Shown in pieces: positions 51,159-59,692 of a DNA stretch of 64,000 nt. The notes beneath the pieces were generated by a model that made no database searches, had not been told where the DNA came from, and saw only the letters and a program-made list of their open reading frames with translations. Made by a program: the position numbers and the translations under genes. Every line of letters starts with the position of its first letter. Position 1 is the first letter of the stretch. The stretch comes from Achromobacter sp. MYb9 (GTDB lineage: Bacteria; Pseudomonadota; Gammaproteobacteria; Burkholderiales; Burkholderiaceae_B): NCBI RefSeq assembly GCF_002975275.1, contig NZ_PCOQ01000008.1, positions 62,001 to 126,000 of the forward strand, written 5' to 3'.

Positions 51159-52070
51159 ATGAATACGCGTTTTGTCGAAGCATTTCTGTGGTCGGCGCGG
51201 TTGGGCAGCTTCCGGGCCGCCAGCGACCGCCTCCATATCACCCAGGCGGCGGTGGCCAACCGTATCGCCTCGCTGGAAGAAGACATTGGCGCGCGCCTGT
51301 TCGAGCGCGACGCCAAAGAGCTACGCCTGACCGCGGTGGGCACCCGGTTGCTCGATTACGGCGAGCGCTTGCTGGAAATCCGCCAGCAGATCCTGTCGCT
51401 TGGCAAGCGGGGTGATGAGGTCTTCGGCCTGGTGCGCATCGGCGCGATCGAAACCGTGGTGCATACCTGGCTGATCGGTTTTCTGACGAACCTGAAATCC
51501 ACCTATCCGGGCATCGAGGTGCAATTGACGTCCGAAACCACGCGGGCGCTGCACCGGGGGTTGCGCGAAGGCGCGCTGGACATTGCGCTGCAGACGGACC
51601 TGCTGAACGATACCGGCATCATCAGCACGGCCTGCCTGCCCATGGAAATGGGCTGGGTGGGGCGTGCGGGCGACGACGAATCGCTGACCGTGCAGCAACT
51701 GCTGGGCGAACCCGTGCTGACCATGAGCCCCGGCTCGCAGCCGCATGAAGCGCTGAAGGCGCTGTACCGCGAGGTCGGCATGCCCCAAGGCAAAGTGCAC
51801 TGCGTCAGTTCCATCTCGGCACTTGCGCGGCTGGTCAAGAGCGGTTTCGGGCGTGCGCTCGTGCCGCTGCCGCCCATCTACGAATACGTGGCGCGCGGGG
51901 AAGTGCAGGTCATTCGCAGCGACATGCCGGTGCCGCCGCAGCTTCTGGTGGTGAGCTATGTGGAAAGCGCCGGATCGGATGCCATCCGGCTGGTCGCGGA
52001 GCTGGCCAGCCGGGCGTCGGACCAGTTCACGATGTCGGTGTCGGAACCGCGATTCGGATCCGCGCAATAG
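51159..52070 (+). CDS. LysR-family regulator
   Basis: 303 residues from the ATG at 51159 (MNTRFVEAFLWSARLG). The HTH (about 5-65) includes GSFRAASDRLHITQAAVANR. The effector domain follows with LTSETTRALHRGLREGALDIA and LLGEPVLTMSPG. A longer upstream frame starting at 50898 is Gly/Arg/Pro-rich and not credible. It is divergent from the ABC/amidase operon and could control it together with GntR, or the DUF4286/MHS genes downstream. Confidence 0.9.
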   Translation: MNTRFVEAFLWSARLGSFRAASDRLHITQAAVANRIASLEEDIGARLFERDAKELRLTAVGTRLLDYGERLLEIRQQILSLGKRGDEVFGLVRIGAIETVVHTWLIGFLTNLKSTYPGIEVQLTSETTRALHRGLREGALDIALQTDLLNDTGIISTACLPMEMGWVGRAGDDESLTVQQLLGEPVLTMSPGSQPHEALKALYREVGMPQGKVHCVSSISALARLVKSGFGRALVPLPPIYEYVARGEVQVIRSDMPVPPQLLVVSYVESAGSDAIRLVAELASRASDQFTMSVSEPRFGSAQ

Positions 52071-52195
52071 GGTTATCCCTAAAGCGCCGCTCAGTAATTC
52101 TGTTGCTGGAAGGAAGAATTACTCGTTTGTCCCCGCACCGCATGGCGGATGAAGATGTGGCCTTCTGAAAATGAAGGAACGCTGGTCTTCCGCTT

Positions 52196-52867
52196 ATGAG
52201 CCATTCAGCCCCCACCGCTTCAATTCCCCATGGCCTGCTGTTCGTCGCTTCCGACGTAGGCGCCGCCGACGAGCCCGATTTCAATCGCTGGTACGACCGC
52301 GAGCATGTCGAGGAGCGCGTGCGCATCCCCGGTTTCCTGTCGGGCGCGCGCTATGTATCGCGCAGCGGCGGTCGCAAGTACCTGGGCCTGTACCGCACCG
52401 AATCGCTGGCCGCATTCACCACCGCCGACTACCGCGCCGCGTTCGAGCGCCAGACGCCGTGGTCCATCGCGAACCTGGACCGCATGCGCGACCCGATGCG
52501 CCGGGTGTGTGCCGTCGAGGCCGTCACGGGCTTCGGCAGTGGCAGCCAGTTGATCGTGCTGCCGTTGCCGGGGGGCGAGGATGCCGCGGCGCGCATCGCG
52601 CAGGCCCGGGCCGCGGGTCAGGCACTGTCCCAGGCCGACGGCTTCGTGCAGTCCTATCTGCTGGTTCCGGACGCGACGCTCAGCACGCCTCTGCCGCGCG
52701 AAAGCACCGACAACCGCACGCTGGCGCCCCTGTTCGTCGTCGAGGCCAGCACCGTGCTTGCGGCGCATGCCCTGCGGGACCAGGCAGCCAGCGCCTTCAA
52801 TACGAGCCCGGCGGACGGCTGGCTGCTTGAACTGGGCTGGAAGCTTTCCGCGTCCGAACTGCGCTGA
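52196..52867 (+). CDS. DUF4286-like protein
   Basis: 223 residues. Two dimeric alpha-beta barrel-like halves: LLFVASDVGAADEPDFNRW then YDREHVEERVRIPGFL in the first, and a second with QALSQADGFVQSYLLVP. The FNRWYDREHVEER pattern is typical of DUF4286, an uncharacterised family of Burkholderiales often beside transporters of organic acids. No signal peptide. It is 47 bp before the MHS transporter and probably co-transcribed with it. Confidence 0.75.
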   Translation: MSHSAPTASIPHGLLFVASDVGAADEPDFNRWYDREHVEERVRIPGFLSGARYVSRSGGRKYLGLYRTESLAAFTTADYRAAFERQTPWSIANLDRMRDPMRRVCAVEAVTGFGSGSQLIVLPLPGGEDAAARIAQARAAGQALSQADGFVQSYLLVPDATLSTPLPRESTDNRTLAPLFVVEASTVLAAHALRDQAASAFNTSPADGWLLELGWKLSASELR

Positions 52868-52914
52868 ACGCCGCCAGGCCTGATTCTCTACCCACAGACT
52901 ACAAGGGGAAATCC

Positions 52915-54231
52915 ATGGCAGAACATGCCTTGCACGCCCAACTGGCCAACACCGCGGGCGCGCCAAACAAGATGCGCCGGCTGGCCATGGCCAGTTCGGT
53001 CGGCACCACGCTGGAGTGGTACGACTTCACCATCTACAACCTGATGGCGGCGCTGGTCTTCAATTCAATCTTCTTCCCGTCGTTTGATCCGCTCACGGGC
53101 ACCATCCTTGCCTTTTCCACTTACGCGGTGGGTTATGTGTCGCGGCCGTTGGGTGGCATTGTCTTCGGTCATCTGGGCGACCGCCTGGGGCGCAAGTTCG
53201 TGCTGGTGGCAACACTGGTCATCATGGGTATTTCGACCGGACTGATGGGCCTGCTGCCCACCTATGCGACATGGGGCGTCTGGGCGCCGGTGGCGCTGGT
53301 GGCCCTGCGCTTCGTGCAGGGCGTGGCGCTGGGCGGGGAATGGGCAGGGGCTGTCCTGCTGTCGATGGAACACGGCAAGCCGGACCAGCGCGGACGCAAT
53401 GCGTCGTTCACGCAGGTCGGCCCGTCGTGCGGCACGCTGATCGGCACCGGCTTCATCGCCCTGGTAACGGCCTTTGTCAGCGCCGAAGACTTCCAGGCCT
53501 GGGGCTGGCGCCTTCCGTTCGTGTCCAGCGTGGCGCTGGTGATGTTCGGCCTGTGGTTGCGTCGTGGCGTGGAAGAAACGCCCGTGTTCCGCGAAATGGA
53601 AGAAAAGCGCGAGACCGCCAGCACGCCCATCAAGGAAGTGTTGGGCCAGCATTGGCGTCAACTGCTGATCGCGGGCGGGTCGCGCATCGGCTCGGACGTG
53701 TTGTACGCGCTGGTGGTCGTCTTCACGCTGACGTATGTGACGACCGTGCTGCACCTGTCGCGGCCGATGGCGCTGACCGCCACCATGCTGGGCGCGGCGC
53801 TGAATGCGATTGCCGTGCCGCTGTGCGGGGCGCTGTCCGACAAGATCGGCCGCAAACCGGTGTATCTATTGGGCGCGGTGCTGGGGATGATTTGGGCGTT
53901 TGTGTTTTTCGTGCTGATGGATACGGCGCATCCCATCGCCATCTGCGCCGCAGTCGTGGTGGGCCTGTTGATCCACGCGTTGATGTACGGCCCGCAGGCG
54001 GCCTTCATCACCGAACAGTTCCCGGGGCGCGTGCGCTACGCCGGGTCGTCCCTGGCCTACACCCTGGCCGGCATCGTGGGCGGGGGCTTCGCGCCGCTGA
54101 TCATCGCCAGCCTGTACAAGTCCTGGAGTTCGACCGTGGCGGTTTCGTTGTACGTGGCGGCCGCGCTGGCCGTGACGGCAATCGCGCTGCTGGCGGCCAA
54201 GGAAACGGCCAAGGCGCCTTTGCAGCGCTAG
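52915..54231 (+). CDS. MHS-family MFS transporter
   Basis: 438 residues with about 12 transmembrane helices. It has the metabolite:H+ symporter signature: SSVGTTLEWYDFTIYN at the start, RPLGGIVFGHLGDRLGRK, and RFVQGVALGGEWAGAVLL. Relatives carry citrate, shikimate, proline-betaine or aromatic acids with protons. The specific substrate is unknown. It lies downstream of DUF4286 and is followed by a strong terminator. Confidence 0.93.
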   Translation: MAEHALHAQLANTAGAPNKMRRLAMASSVGTTLEWYDFTIYNLMAALVFNSIFFPSFDPLTGTILAFSTYAVGYVSRPLGGIVFGHLGDRLGRKFVLVATLVIMGISTGLMGLLPTYATWGVWAPVALVALRFVQGVALGGEWAGAVLLSMEHGKPDQRGRNASFTQVGPSCGTLIGTGFIALVTAFVSAEDFQAWGWRLPFVSSVALVMFGLWLRRGVEETPVFREMEEKRETASTPIKEVLGQHWRQLLIAGGSRIGSDVLYALVVVFTLTYVTTVLHLSRPMALTATMLGAALNAIAVPLCGALSDKIGRKPVYLLGAVLGMIWAFVFFVLMDTAHPIAICAAVVVGLLIHALMYGPQAAFITEQFPGRVRYAGSSLAYTLAGIVGGGFAPLIIASLYKSWSSTVAVSLYVAAALAVTAIALLAAKETAKAPLQR

Positions 54232-54272
54232 GCGTGGCCCGGCGCCGGCCTGAATGGTTGGCTGGTACTTCG

Positions 54273-54301
54273 GCCCGGACTTATCGTCCGGGCTTTTTTT
54301 T
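54273..54301 (+). terminator. Intrinsic terminator after the MHS gene
   Basis: GCCCGGAC (54273-54280) pairs with GTCCGGGC (54286-54293) around TTATC, followed by eight T. It divides the plus-strand transporter unit from the convergent dehydrogenase operon. Confidence 0.94.
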
Positions 54302-54315
54302 CGCGCCTTGGCGCC

Positions 54316-55305
54316 TCAGCCCACCAGCCTGTTGGCCAAGGGCTCGGCGCTCGTCCAGCGGCGCAGGTTCTCCAGGAACAGGCTTCGCACGCGGGCTTGA
54401 TTGCCATCCGAGAATCCGGCGCTGTGCGGGGTGACGATGACGTTATCCATCGCCCATAACGGAGACGCGGGCGGCAGCGGTTCCTGCTGGAACACGTCCA
54501 GGAACGCGCTGCCCAGTCGGCCCGCCGCCAGCGCCTCGATCAGGGCCACTTCATCGATGACATGGCCGCGCGCCACGTTCACGATCGACGCGTGCGCGGG
54601 CAGGGTGGCCAGCGCCTGCCGGTCAACCAGGTCGCGCGTGGCGGGCGTCAACGGGCAGGCCAGCACCAGCCAGTCGGCCCGGGGCAGTACGCCAGCCAGA
54701 TCTTCGTAGCGGGCGGTATGCCGCGCCTGGGGCACGGGCGTGCCCGAATGGCGCACGACCGACAGCGTCAGGCCCAGCGCAAGCAGCAGTTCGCCGATGC
54801 GCTGGCCGATGCCTCCCCACCCGACCACGACCGCGTGCTGGCCGGCCAGGTCGCGCGGCGTGCGCGCGCCCAGCAGGGGGCGCCACGCGCGATCGCGCTG
54901 GTCCGCCGCCAGCAGCGGCAAGCGGCGCGCCAGGGCCAGCACGCCGCCAATCGCCGTTTGCGCCACCACGGCGTCGCTGGCGCCTTGCGAGGTGGTGATG
55001 GCCACGCCACGCGCATGCAGGCTCTGGTAGATCTCGCGGTCGGCGCCGGCCGAATGCACATGCACCCAGCGCAGGTCGGGCGCGTGGCGCATGGCCTCGT
55101 AATAGCGGGCGGTTTCCGGCGTGATCTGGAACTTGGTCGACGCACCCGTGATGTCGCGCGACACGAAGGCCACCTGCGCATCGCAAGGTTGGCCGTCTTC
55201 GGGGTGGCGCAGGATGAAGCGCTGACCCGAAGACGAAAGCGCCTGGGTCAGGGCGGGCGCTTCGGCGGGCGAACACAGGATGCGCAGGTCGGACATCGGG
55301 GTCAT
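54316..55305 (-). CDS. D-2-hydroxyacid dehydrogenase
   Basis: 329 residues from the ATG at 55305 (MTPMSDLRILCSP). The Rossmann motif GWGGIGQRIG and the catalytic set are visible: Arg in NVARGHVID, Glu downstream, His in TPHSAGF. It would reduce a 2-oxoacid with NAD(P)H or act in reverse. It is the last gene of the operon with Bug and aldolase genes; only 5 bp separate it from the Bug stop. Confidence 0.9.
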   Translation of the reverse strand: MTPMSDLRILCSPAEAPALTQALSSSGQRFILRHPEDGQPCDAQVAFVSRDITGASTKFQITPETARYYEAMRHAPDLRWVHVHSAGADREIYQSLHARGVAITTSQGASDAVVAQTAIGGVLALARRLPLLAADQRDRAWRPLLGARTPRDLAGQHAVVVGWGGIGQRIGELLLALGLTLSVVRHSGTPVPQARHTARYEDLAGVLPRADWLVLACPLTPATRDLVDRQALATLPAHASIVNVARGHVIDEVALIEALAAGRLGSAFLDVFQQEPLPPASPLWAMDNVIVTPHSAGFSDGNQARVRSLFLENLRRWTSAEPLANRLVG

Positions 55306-55310
55306 GGGCG

Positions 55311-56267
55311 TCAGTTGGCGCTGGGTTCGAACTTGCGCACCAGCGCTGCCCACTTGTCATGCTCCTGCCGGATGAAGGTGGCAAATTGCGCTGGCGTGCC
55401 GCCGACGGGTTCGGCCCCTTCATGAAGCATCTGCGCCTGTAGCGAGGGCAGGGCGGCATTGACTTCGCGGTTGATCGTGTTCACCACCGCCGGCGGCGTG
55501 CCCTTGGGCGCGAAGAACCCGAACCAGGAACCGGCGTCGAAGCCGGGGTAGCCCGATTCCGCGATGGTGGGCAAGTCGGGCAAGGTGGCCGAGCGCTGAA
55601 GCGTGCTGACCGCCAGCGCGCGTAGCTTGCCGGCACGGATCTGTCCGATCACCGACGGGATGGTGGCGAACATGAAATCGATGCGTCCGGCCAGCAGGTC
55701 GTTGACGGCGTCGGCGCCTTTATACGGCACGTGCGTGGCCTGCACGCCCAACTGGTCCATCAGCATATAGCTGGACAGGTGCGAAGACGTGCCCACGCCC
55801 GTCGAACTGTAATTCAGGTGGGGCGCCTTCTTGACGTATTCCAGGAAGCCCTTGATGTCTTTGGCGGGGGACGACGGGGGCACCACCAGCACATTGGGCA
55901 CCGTCGCGATCTGCACCATCGGGATCAGGTCCGTCAGGGGATTGAACGGCAGCTTCGTCAGCGACGCGTTGACGGCGATGGGGCCGACGGAATTGACGAT
56001 CAGGGTGTGGCCGTCCGGCGTGGCGCGAACGACGAATTCCGTGCCGATGTTGCCACCGGCCCCGGGCTTGTTTTCGACCACGAAGGGTTGCCCCAGCGTT
56101 TTGGATAACGCGTTGGACATGCTGCGCGTCAGCGTGTCGGTCGTGCCGCCGGCGGTGAACGCGACGATGACTTTGACGGGCTTGTCGGGGTAGTCCGCGG
56201 CGGCGGGCAGCGACGTACAGGCGCAGGCCGCCGCTGCGGCGGCGAGCAGGGCTCGGGCAGTGTTCAT
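55311..56267 (-). CDS. Bug-type tripartite tricarboxylate transporter binding protein
   Basis: 318 residues. Signal peptide about 1-24 with TSLPAAADYP at its end. The Bug signature is visible: KPVKVIVAFTAGGTTDTLTR, VVENKPGAGGNIGTEFV and VPYKGADAVNDLLAGRIDFMF. These periplasmic proteins bind carboxylates and are unusually numerous in Bordetella and Achromobacter relatives; many stand without a TctAB partner, as here. The ligand might be the substrate of the adjacent aldolase. Confidence 0.93.
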   Translation of the reverse strand: MNTARALLAAAAAACACTSLPAAADYPDKPVKVIVAFTAGGTTDTLTRSMSNALSKTLGQPFVVENKPGAGGNIGTEFVVRATPDGHTLIVNSVGPIAVNASLTKLPFNPLTDLIPMVQIATVPNVLVVPPSSPAKDIKGFLEYVKKAPHLNYSSTGVGTSSHLSSYMLMDQLGVQATHVPYKGADAVNDLLAGRIDFMFATIPSVIGQIRAGKLRALAVSTLQRSATLPDLPTIAESGYPGFDAGSWFGFFAPKGTPPAVVNTINREVNAALPSLQAQMLHEGAEPVGGTPAQFATFIRQEHDKWAALVRKFEPSAN

Positions 56268-56348
56268 ATCGTCTCCGTTCGTGGTTGTTGTCTTGGACTT
56301 CTGCGGCGCCGTGCCGCCACGTCGGCCGGCGCCATGGGAAAGCGGGAT

Positions 56349-57149
56349 TCAGTCGCGGAAGCCCGGATCGATGCGATCCAGCTTGCGCAACAGGGCCGGC
56401 CACTCCATGACGCCATAAGGGCGCCGCGTGCCGGGCTGGTAGTTGTTCCAGGTTTCTTCCAGCACGGCCGGGCTGACGGCGCGCAGGGGCGCGCCCGTGG
56501 CCATTGCCGCCAGTTGCGCGCGGCATGCCAGTTCCAGCCGATGCATCCAGTTGAACGCTTCGCCCACTGTCCTGCCGACGGTCAGCGCTCCGTGGTTGCG
56601 CAAGATCAGCGCTTCGCCCTGGCCCAGGTCTTGCAGCAGGGACGCCTGCTCGTCCAGGTCCAGCACCACGCCCTGGTAGTCGTGGTAGCCGATCTTCAGA
56701 AAGCGCATGGCCGTCTGCGTCAGCGGCAGCAGCCCGCAGTCCAGCGAGGCGACCGCCATGGATGCCCAGCTGTGCGTGTGGATCACGCAATCCACCTCGT
56801 GACGCGCGCGATGCACGGCGCTGTGGATCACGTAGCCCGCTTTGTTGATGCCGTAACCCAGGTCGCCGAAATCGGGCTTGGCCAGGATCGTGCCGTCCAG
56901 GTCCACCTTGATCAGGCTAGAGGCGGTGATCTCTTCGTACATCATGCCGTAGGGGTTGATGAGGAAGGCGTTGTCTTCGCCCGGCACGCGTGACGAGATG
57001 TGGTTGGCCATCATGTCGGCCATGCCATAGTGTTCGACCAGCCGATAACAGGCGGCCAGGTCGACGCGGGCCTGCCATTCCTGATCGGAACAGTGCGGCC
57101 GCATGGACGGAATGGGAAGCGAGCCCGGGCGTCGGGTGTCAGTCGTCAT
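56349..57149 (-). CDS. Class II aldolase/adducin-family protein
   Basis: 266 residues. Zinc ligands His124 and His126 (CVIHTHSWAS) and His186 (LRNHGALTVG) are present, and a Glu pair lies in YEEITAS. It would cleave or decarboxylate a hydroxy-sugar acid or similar. The family includes fuculose-phosphate aldolase, and also decarboxylases. It is first in the operon with Bug and dehydrogenase, with the LysR gene just upstream on the same strand. Confidence 0.87.
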   Translation of the reverse strand: MTTDTRRPGSLPIPSMRPHCSDQEWQARVDLAACYRLVEHYGMADMMANHISSRVPGEDNAFLINPYGMMYEEITASSLIKVDLDGTILAKPDFGDLGYGINKAGYVIHSAVHRARHEVDCVIHTHSWASMAVASLDCGLLPLTQTAMRFLKIGYHDYQGVVLDLDEQASLLQDLGQGEALILRNHGALTVGRTVGEAFNWMHRLELACRAQLAAMATGAPLRAVSPAVLEETWNNYQPGTRRPYGVMEWPALLRKLDRIDPGFRD

Positions 57150-57255
57150 CGGATTTCAAGAAGGTCTGCGGCCGCGACACCATGTCGCGGCGTCCACGGA
57201 TGCAATTTATCCGTGCGATCTTCCCTGGCCTAGCCATGCAGCCGGCATGGGCCCA

Positions 57256-58182
57256 TCACGAATCGAGAAGGGTCGCGCCCGGCCAGGCGCCATGGCGCAC
57301 CTGCGCCCGCATCACGTCCACCAGCACCACGCGCGCCGCCAGCGCGGCCGGCGACAGTTCTTCTTCATTGATGCAGTGCACCGCGTTGCGGCGAAACAGG
57401 AAGGGATCGTCGATGGGGTGCATGTTCAGCAGCCCGGCCTCGGCCCGCGCCACCGCCGCGCCGGGTTGAATCGTTGCGATCGCGTTGGCTTGCACCAAGT
57501 CCATCAGCGTGGTCAGGCCGTCGACTTCCACTTCCACCCACGGTTCGATTCCGGCGCGTTCGAACGCCGCCTCGACCCAGGCGCGCAGGCCGTGCGCCTT
57601 GCTGGTGACCGCCAGCGGCAAGGCCGCCAGTTGGGCGATGGTGACGGGTTCGCCATCGGGTTGATCGAACATGCCGCGCCGCGCCAGCAGGAACAGCCGT
57701 TCGTCCAGCACGGGGATCGTGCTGCGGGCCTGGCCGCTGTCGTTCTGGAACAGCACCGCCAGGTCCAGGCGGCGGTTGTTGAGCTGTTCGCCCAGGTTGC
57801 CCGACAAGCCTTCCACCAGGTGCAGACGCACATTGGGGTAGCGCTGGGCCATTGCCGCGTAGAACGGCTTGGCCAGCAAGGAGGCGGTGGTGGGCGCGAA
57901 CCCCACGCTGACCATGCCCGACAACCGGGCCTCGCGGGCGGCGGCCACGGCGTTCTCTGCGTGGCGCAGCGTCAGGCGGGCCTGGCGCAGGAACGCCGTG
58001 CCGGCGTCGGTGGGGACGACGCCGGTGTGCGTGCGCATCAGCAGCCGCGTCGCCAATTCGCTTTCCAGGCGGCTGATCTGCTGGCTCAGCGCCGAGGCGA
58101 CCACCCCCAGATCGCGCGCGGCGCGGCCGATGCTGCCCAATTCGGCCACGCGGACGAAGTAGCGGAGTTGGCGGAGTTCCAT
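57256..58182 (-). CDS. LysR-family regulator
   Basis: 308 residues from the ATG at 58182 (MELRQLRYFVRVAELG). HTH: GSIGRAARDLGVVASALSQQ. The effector domain has VSVGFAPTTASLLAKPFY and LDLAVLFQNDSGQ. The NAC/CbI-like start MELRQLRYF is typical. It is upstream of the aldolase gene by 106 bp on the same strand and is the likely regulator of that operon. It is divergent from the imelysin operon, with 211 bp between starts. Confidence 0.92.
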   Translation of the reverse strand: MELRQLRYFVRVAELGSIGRAARDLGVVASALSQQISRLESELATRLLMRTHTGVVPTDAGTAFLRQARLTLRHAENAVAAAREARLSGMVSVGFAPTTASLLAKPFYAAMAQRYPNVRLHLVEGLSGNLGEQLNNRRLDLAVLFQNDSGQARSTIPVLDERLFLLARRGMFDQPDGEPVTIAQLAALPLAVTSKAHGLRAWVEAAFERAGIEPWVEVEVDGLTTLMDLVQANAIATIQPGAAVARAEAGLLNMHPIDDPFLFRRNAVHCINEEELSPAALAARVVLVDVMRAQVRHGAWPGATLLDS

Positions 58183-58393
58183 GGCGTCGAAATAAGGGTC
58201 GGCAAAGCCGGATAGTAGCGGTCGAACGCCCATTTCAGCGTGGATTCCTGCGGATCCGGCATTCAAAAAAACGTCAGCTATCTGACTTTGCGCTGAATAT
58301 CAAACGAAAATTGTTTACACTCGCATCCACAAAATTGAAGTCGGAACGGCCCGCCGCGGGGGCGGACACCGTTCGAGTTACGGGAGAAAGTCG
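58183..58393. promoter_or_regulatory. 211-bp divergent region, imelysin operon promoter
   Basis: AT-rich around 58265-58335. I looked for a Fur box, expected upstream of such operons, and found no clear match. A GGGAGA ribosome site lies 6 nt before the imelysin start. Confidence 0.4.
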
Positions 58394-59692
58394 ATGCGCA
58401 AGTTGCTTTTGGGTGCGGTACTGGCCGCCGCGGTATTCGGGGGCACGGCCCACGCCGCGGTAGAGCCCAAGGCCGTGGTCGCCACCTATTCGGATCTGGC
58501 GCTGGCGGGTTATGAAGATTCGCTCACCGCCGCCAAGACGCTGCGCACCGCCATTAACGCCCTGGTCGCCAAGCCCAGCCCCGAAACGCTGAAGGCCGCG
58601 CGCGAAGCGTGGCTGGCTGCCCGCGTGCCGTACCAGCAGACCGAGGCCTACCGCTTCGGCAATCCCATCGTCGACGATTGGGAAGGCCGCGTGAACGCCT
58701 GGCCGCTGGATGAAGGGCTGATCGACTACGTGGACGCGTCCTACGGCACCGAAAACGACGAAAACGCGTATTACGCCGTCAACGTCATCGCCAATTCCAA
58801 GATCTCGGTGGGTGGCAAGACCGTCGATGTCAGCAAGATCACGCCGAAGCTGCTGTCCGAAGTGCTGCACGAGGCCGACGGCAACGAGTCCAACGTGGCC
58901 ACCGGCTACCACGCCATCGAATTCCTGCTGTGGGGCCAGGACCTGAACGGCACCGGCCCCGCGCCGGGCGACCGCAAGGGCACGCCGCAGGAACGCCATT
59001 CGGGCAACCGTCCACACACGGACTTCGATACCAAGCAATGCACCGGCGGCCACTGCGAACGCCGCATCGAATTCCTGAAGGCCGTGACCGATCTGCTGGT
59101 GACGGACCTGGAAGAAATGGTGGGTAACTGGAAGCGGGACGGCGCGGCGCGCAAGGCCGTGGAAGAAGATCCCAAGGCTGGCCTGATCGCCATGCTGACC
59201 GGTCTGGGCAGCCTGTCGTATGGTGAACTGGCCGGCGAACGCATGAAGCTCGGCCTGATGTTGCATGATCCGGAAGAAGAGCACGATTGCTTCTCGGACA
59301 ACACCCACAACGCGCACTACTACGACCAATTGGGCATCCGCAACGTCTATTTGGGCGCCTATACCCGCATCGACGGCAAGCAGGTCAAGGGCGCCAGCCT
59401 GTCGGAACTGGTCAAGGTCAAGGATCCGAAGCTGGATGCCGAAGTGCGCGCCAAGCTGGACGCCACCGTGGCCGCCATGCAGGCGATGAAGACGCGCGCC
59501 GAAACGGTCGAAACCTACGACCAGATGATTGCCGACGGCAATAAGGAAGGCAACGCGATGGTGCAGGCCGCCATCGACCGCCTGGTCGATCAGACCCGCA
59601 GCCTGGAACGCGTGATCACGTTGCTGGAACTGGGCAAGGTCGCCATTGAAGGTTCCGACAGCCTTGATAAACCCGACGCCGTATTCAAGTGA
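58394..59692 (+). CDS. Imelysin-family iron-uptake protein
   Basis: 432 residues. Signal peptide about 1-22 (AAAVFGGTAHA). The imelysin motif GxHxxE is present as GYHAIEFLLWG, His173 and Glu176. The domain is duplicated in a helical bundle, as in ICMP and IrpA. It is periplasmic or surface-lipid associated in relatives and needed for iron uptake. First gene of a four-gene operon; its stop overlaps the next gene start by GTGA. Confidence 0.92.
   Translation: MRKLLLGAVLAAAVFGGTAHAAVEPKAVVATYSDLALAGYEDSLTAAKTLRTAINALVAKPSPETLKAAREAWLAARVPYQQTEAYRFGNPIVDDWEGRVNAWPLDEGLIDYVDASYGTENDENAYYAVNVIANSKISVGGKTVDVSKITPKLLSEVLHEADGNESNVATGYHAIEFLLWGQDLNGTGPAPGDRKGTPQERHSGNRPHTDFDTKQCTGGHCERRIEFLKAVTDLLVTDLEEMVGNWKRDGAARKAVEEDPKAGLIAMLTGLGSLSYGELAGERMKLGLMLHDPEEEHDCFSDNTHNAHYYDQLGIRNVYLGAYTRIDGKQVKGASLSELVKVKDPKLDAEVRAKLDATVAAMQAMKTRAETVETYDQMIADGNKEGNAMVQAAIDRLVDQTRSLERVITLLELGKVAIEGSDSLDKPDAVFK

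Noticed and set aside
58266..58393. Fur box upstream of the imelysin operon
   Set aside because: The AT-rich stretch does not fit the 19-bp Fur consensus or its 7-1-7 half sites well. Iron control remains likely from the gene content only.
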